Shown here in pieces: positions 5,900 through 8,129 of a DNA stretch of 8,129 nucleotides; positions within the stretch are counted from its first letter, which is position 1; each line of letters opens with the position of its first letter. The notes beneath the pieces are model-generated. The model had not been told where the DNA came from. It did no database searches and saw nothing but the letters and a program-made list of their open reading frames with translations. Source of the stretch: CAZEAN01 sp964510225 (lineage in GTDB: Bacteria > Planctomycetota > Planctomycetia > Isosphaerales > Isosphaeraceae). The stretch is from assembly GCA_964510225.1 (NCBI GenBank), contig CAZEAN010000187.1, forward strand, positions 1 through 8,129. The letters run 5' to 3'. Position numbers and translations under genes: made by a program.

Positions 5900-7936
5900 A
5901 TGATTGTGAGTTGGAATTGGCTAACCGACTACGTTCGACTCGAGATGTCCGCCGAAGATCTCGCGGATCGACTCGCACTGACGGGCCTTAATCACGAAGG
6001 AACCGAAGAGGTCGACAAAGACGGTAGTGGCGTCGATTTAGCGATCGACCTTGAAGTGACGAGCAATCGTTCGGACTGCCTCAGTCATCTCGGCGTTGCG
6101 CGCGAAATCGCCGCGATCTTCGGAAACCGGAACTTCCACGAACCTGATCCAACGCCGACGGAATCGACGGAAGATCTGACGACCATTACCAGTGTCCGGG
6201 TCGATGCCCCGAGTCTCTGTCCTCGTTTCACCGCTCGGGTTATTCGAGGTGCGAAAGTCGGACCGAGCCCCTGGTGGCTCCGCAAACGACTCGAAACCGT
6301 CGGTCTCCGCTCGATCAATAATATTGCGGATATTACGAACTATGTGATGCTCGAATGCGGCCAACCGCTTCATGCGTATGACCTGATGAAGCTCCACGGA
6401 GAGCGCCTGATTGTTCGGAACGCAGAGAATAAGGAGTCGCTTGTTGCGATTAACGGAAAGACATACACGCTTGATGCCGAGATGCTCGTGATCGCAGATC
6501 AGGATCGGGCAGTCGGGCTCGCTGGCGTGATGGGAGGTCTCGAAACGGAAATTAGCGACGCAACCTCAGCGATCTTGATCGAAGCAGCTTTATTCGATCC
6601 TCTTTCGATCCGGAGGACTGCCCGGGCTCTCGGGCTCTCAAGCGACGCAAGCTACCGTTTTGAGCGGCCGATGGATCCTCTCCGGACGGAATGGGCAAGC
6701 CGTCGCTGTGCCGAGCTGATTCTCGAACTCGCGGGCGGAACCCTTGTTCAAGGCGTCATCGATATCCGAGCAGAAGAGGCTGCCCCTCCGACGTCAATCA
6801 CGTTGCGATTCGGACGGATTGAACAAGTACTCGGTATCGAGGTCCCGGTCGATCGAGCGTTTTCCATCTTGGACTCGATTGGGATCGAGACCATCGATCA
6901 CAACGAGGTTCAAGCAACGTTCAAACCGCCAAGTTGGCGCAGTGATCTCGATCGGGAAATTGATTTGATCGAAGAGGTTGCTCGGATCTATGGATATGAG
7001 CACATCCCCGAAGACCAACCTGTTCCGCTCGCTGCTTCGAGTTTGGGCAAACGAGAGCGAGTCGAACGTGCTCTCCGTGACGCGATGACAGGGGTTGGCT
7101 TCGATGAAGCCCTCACCTTTAGCCTCGTTGCTGATGAACTCGTTGCGCCCTGGGATCCGGAACCAGTCGAGTCTCCGATCCGAGCCGAACATCCTGACTT
7201 TAAGAAGAACAGTGCCCTCCGGCAGAGTCTCATTCCAAGCCTCCTCGTCGCAAGGGCGTATAACGAAGCACACGGGACTCCGGACGCCCGACTCTTCGAG
7301 ATTGCCCACGTTTACCTCCCAAGAGCCAAGCGCGAATTGCCCGACGAGCGACCACGAATCGGTCTCGTTGCTGGGCTTTCCTTTGTGGAACTCAAAGGTG
7401 TTCTCGAATCGATCCTGGAACGACTTCACCCCGCCGGAAGGTTGAGCACTCGGGCAAGCACCACGCCGTTGCTGAGTCTCGGACGATCCGCAGAACTCCT
7501 AATTGGCGAGAATCATCTCGGCTATCTCGGAGAAATCGATCCGGATTCGGCGTCGTCGTTTGGGCTCCGAGGTCCTTGCTCGGCCGCAGAATTGAATCTG
7601 GAGCCTTTAATTGAGTTGGCGAACCTTGTACCAACGTTCCAACCGATTCCAACCTATCCTAGTGTTTCGCGCGATCTTTCTCTCGTAGTCCCGCTGTCAC
7701 TCCCTTGGGCATCATTAGCGGAACTTGTTCAGTCCGAGGGTGGGCCTTCACTCGAAGCGATCGAATTCCTCGACACCTTTCAAGGAGCGGGGATCGCTGA
7801 TGACCATCATAGTCTTCACTTTGGCTTAACCTTCCGACATTTCGAACGGACACTCACGGGCGACGAGGTTGACCGACAGATTGAGAATATTATTGAAGCC
7901 TGCCAAACTCAGTTCGGTGCGACCTTGCGTACATAA
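5900..7936 (+). CDS. pheT: Phenylalanine--tRNA ligase beta subunit, short form without the OB-fold domain
   Basis: With PheS this subunit forms the alpha2-beta2 enzyme that charges tRNA-Phe with phenylalanine in the cytoplasm. The N-terminal segment (1-80) opens with MIVSWNWLTDYV and carries DLEVTSNRSDCLSHLGVARE (50-69). The B3/B4 editing domain follows at about 100-275, with the block INNIADITNYVMLECGQPLHAYD (139-161). The B5 domain spans about 297-370 with WRSDLDREIDLIEEVARIYGYE; D349, D355, E358 and E359 match the Mg-binding residues of the family. The catalytic-like core is at 385-575 and the ferredoxin-fold anticodon-binding domain at 585-677. The 678 residues compare with about 795 in E. 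coli: the roughly 110-residue OB-fold tRNA-binding domain normally inserted after residue 38 is missing, and GVDLAIDLEVTSNR follows directly. The start is set by homology, since no strong ribosome binding site precedes it. pheS is not adjacent, so it must be encoded elsewhere. Confidence 0.96.
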   Translation: MIVSWNWLTDYVRLEMSAEDLADRLALTGLNHEGTEEVDKDGSGVDLAIDLEVTSNRSDCLSHLGVAREIAAIFGNRNFHEPDPTPTESTEDLTTITSVRVDAPSLCPRFTARVIRGAKVGPSPWWLRKRLETVGLRSINNIADITNYVMLECGQPLHAYDLMKLHGERLIVRNAENKESLVAINGKTYTLDAEMLVIADQDRAVGLAGVMGGLETEISDATSAILIEAALFDPLSIRRTARALGLSSDASYRFERPMDPLRTEWASRRCAELILELAGGTLVQGVIDIRAEEAAPPTSITLRFGRIEQVLGIEVPVDRAFSILDSIGIETIDHNEVQATFKPPSWRSDLDREIDLIEEVARIYGYEHIPEDQPVPLAASSLGKRERVERALRDAMTGVGFDEALTFSLVADELVAPWDPEPVESPIRAEHPDFKKNSALRQSLIPSLLVARAYNEAHGTPDARLFEIAHVYLPRAKRELPDERPRIGLVAGLSFVELKGVLESILERLHPAGRLSTRASTTPLLSLGRSAELLIGENHLGYLGEIDPDSASSFGLRGPCSAAELNLEPLIELANLVPTFQPIPTYPSVSRDLSLVVPLSLPWASLAELVQSEGGPSLEAIEFLDTFQGAGIADDHHSLHFGLTFRHFERTLTGDEVDRQIENIIEACQTQFGATLRT

Positions 7937-7971
7937 AGTACGGAACGAAAAAGAACCGGGGCCATTAGAAA

Positions 7972-8006
7972 AGCCCTCTCAACTCGAAGATCGAGTAGAG
8001 AGGGCT
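7972..8006. terminator. Strong bidirectional hairpin between convergent genes
   Basis: AGCCCTCTC (7972-7980) pairs with GAGAGGGCT (7998-8006), and after one A-A mismatch ACTCGA (7982-7987) pairs with TCGAGT (7991-7996) around an AGA loop: 15 pairs in 35 nt. On the minus strand the stem is followed by TTTTCTAA, a proper intrinsic terminator for the gene entering from the right. It starts 36 nt after the pheT stop and may end pheT transcripts too, though the plus side lacks a T run. Confidence 0.75.
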
Positions 8007-8010
8007 CGAT

Positions 8011-8022
8011 TGATCATGATCA
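8011..8022. promoter_or_regulatory. Perfect 12-bp palindrome TGATCATGATCA
   Basis: This self-complementary 12-mer lies between the terminator hairpin and the stop codon of the minus-strand gene. Its role is unknown. With no promoter expected between convergent genes, an operator is unlikely, and it may be chance. Confidence 0.25.
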
Positions 8023-8064
8023 TGACGAAGAAGTCGAAGGGACTCTGGAATCGATCGGCACGAC

Positions 8065-8129
8065 TTAGGCGCCTTCTTCCATCATGCCACCTTCGTCTTC
8101 TTCCATCATCCCGCCTTCTTCCATCATCC
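8065..8129 (-). CDS. C-terminal end of a protein with a Met/Glu/Gly repeat tail (runs off the right edge)
   Basis: Reading the minus strand from the edge, 20 codons run in frame to TAA (complement of 8065-8067) and encode MMEEGGMMEEDEGGMMEEGA. The block MMEE occurs three times, separated by GG or DEGG. About 58 nt after the stop comes a strong hairpin with a T run in the minus orientation, which supports this strand and frame. The opposite strand reads as Pro/Ser-rich sequence with no start. Acidic Met/Gly-rich tails occur on several unrelated proteins (GroEL has a GGM tail without this acidic pattern), so the tail does not identify the gene. The body lies outside the window. Confidence 0.6.
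   Translation of the reverse strand, partial: MMEEGGMMEEDEGGMMEEGA

Noticed and set aside
6794..7429. Minus-strand frame of 211 codons
   Set aside because: It is antisense to pheT, whose homology is certain; long antisense frames are expected with this codon use.

Overview
The window looks like ordinary bacterial chromosome, probably from a planctomycete. That guess rests on three things: the short form of the phenylalanyl-tRNA synthetase beta subunit, large secreted proteins of unknown function beside housekeeping genes, and loosely packed genes in mixed orientation. No marker in the window proves the lineage. I see no rRNA, tRNA, CRISPR array, prophage or intact insertion sequence.

Layout from left to right. 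Positions 1-300 (minus) hold the start of a small gene that runs off the left edge. It encodes a probable exported protein whose body is a Pro/Lys/His-rich 27-residue tandem repeat. A 562-base non-coding gap follows. Positions 863-2476 (plus) encode a 537-residue secreted protein with a single cysteine after the signal peptide, in a context that resembles the transglutaminase-elicitor/papain-like fold. Positions 2742-3047 (minus) encode an unrecognised 101-residue protein with a good ribosome binding site and its own intrinsic terminator. A 457-base gap holds a striking 21-bp inverted repeat. Positions 3505-4998 (minus) are leucyl aminopeptidase pepA with a complete active site. Divergent from it, 5164-5676 (plus) encodes a HEAT-like helical-repeat protein, followed after a 223-base structured leader by pheT at 5900-7936. 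A strong hairpin at 7972-8006 separates pheT from the C-terminal end of a converging minus-strand gene at 8065-8129, which ends in a Met/Glu/Gly repeat.

The two clear enzymes (pepA and pheT) are housekeeping genes for peptide turnover and tRNA charging. Nothing links them to the secreted or repeat proteins. pheS is not beside pheT. The most useful leads are the two genes cut by the window edges, the cysteine-enzyme-like secreted protein and the small minus-strand gene. I found no convincing multi-gene undescribed system.
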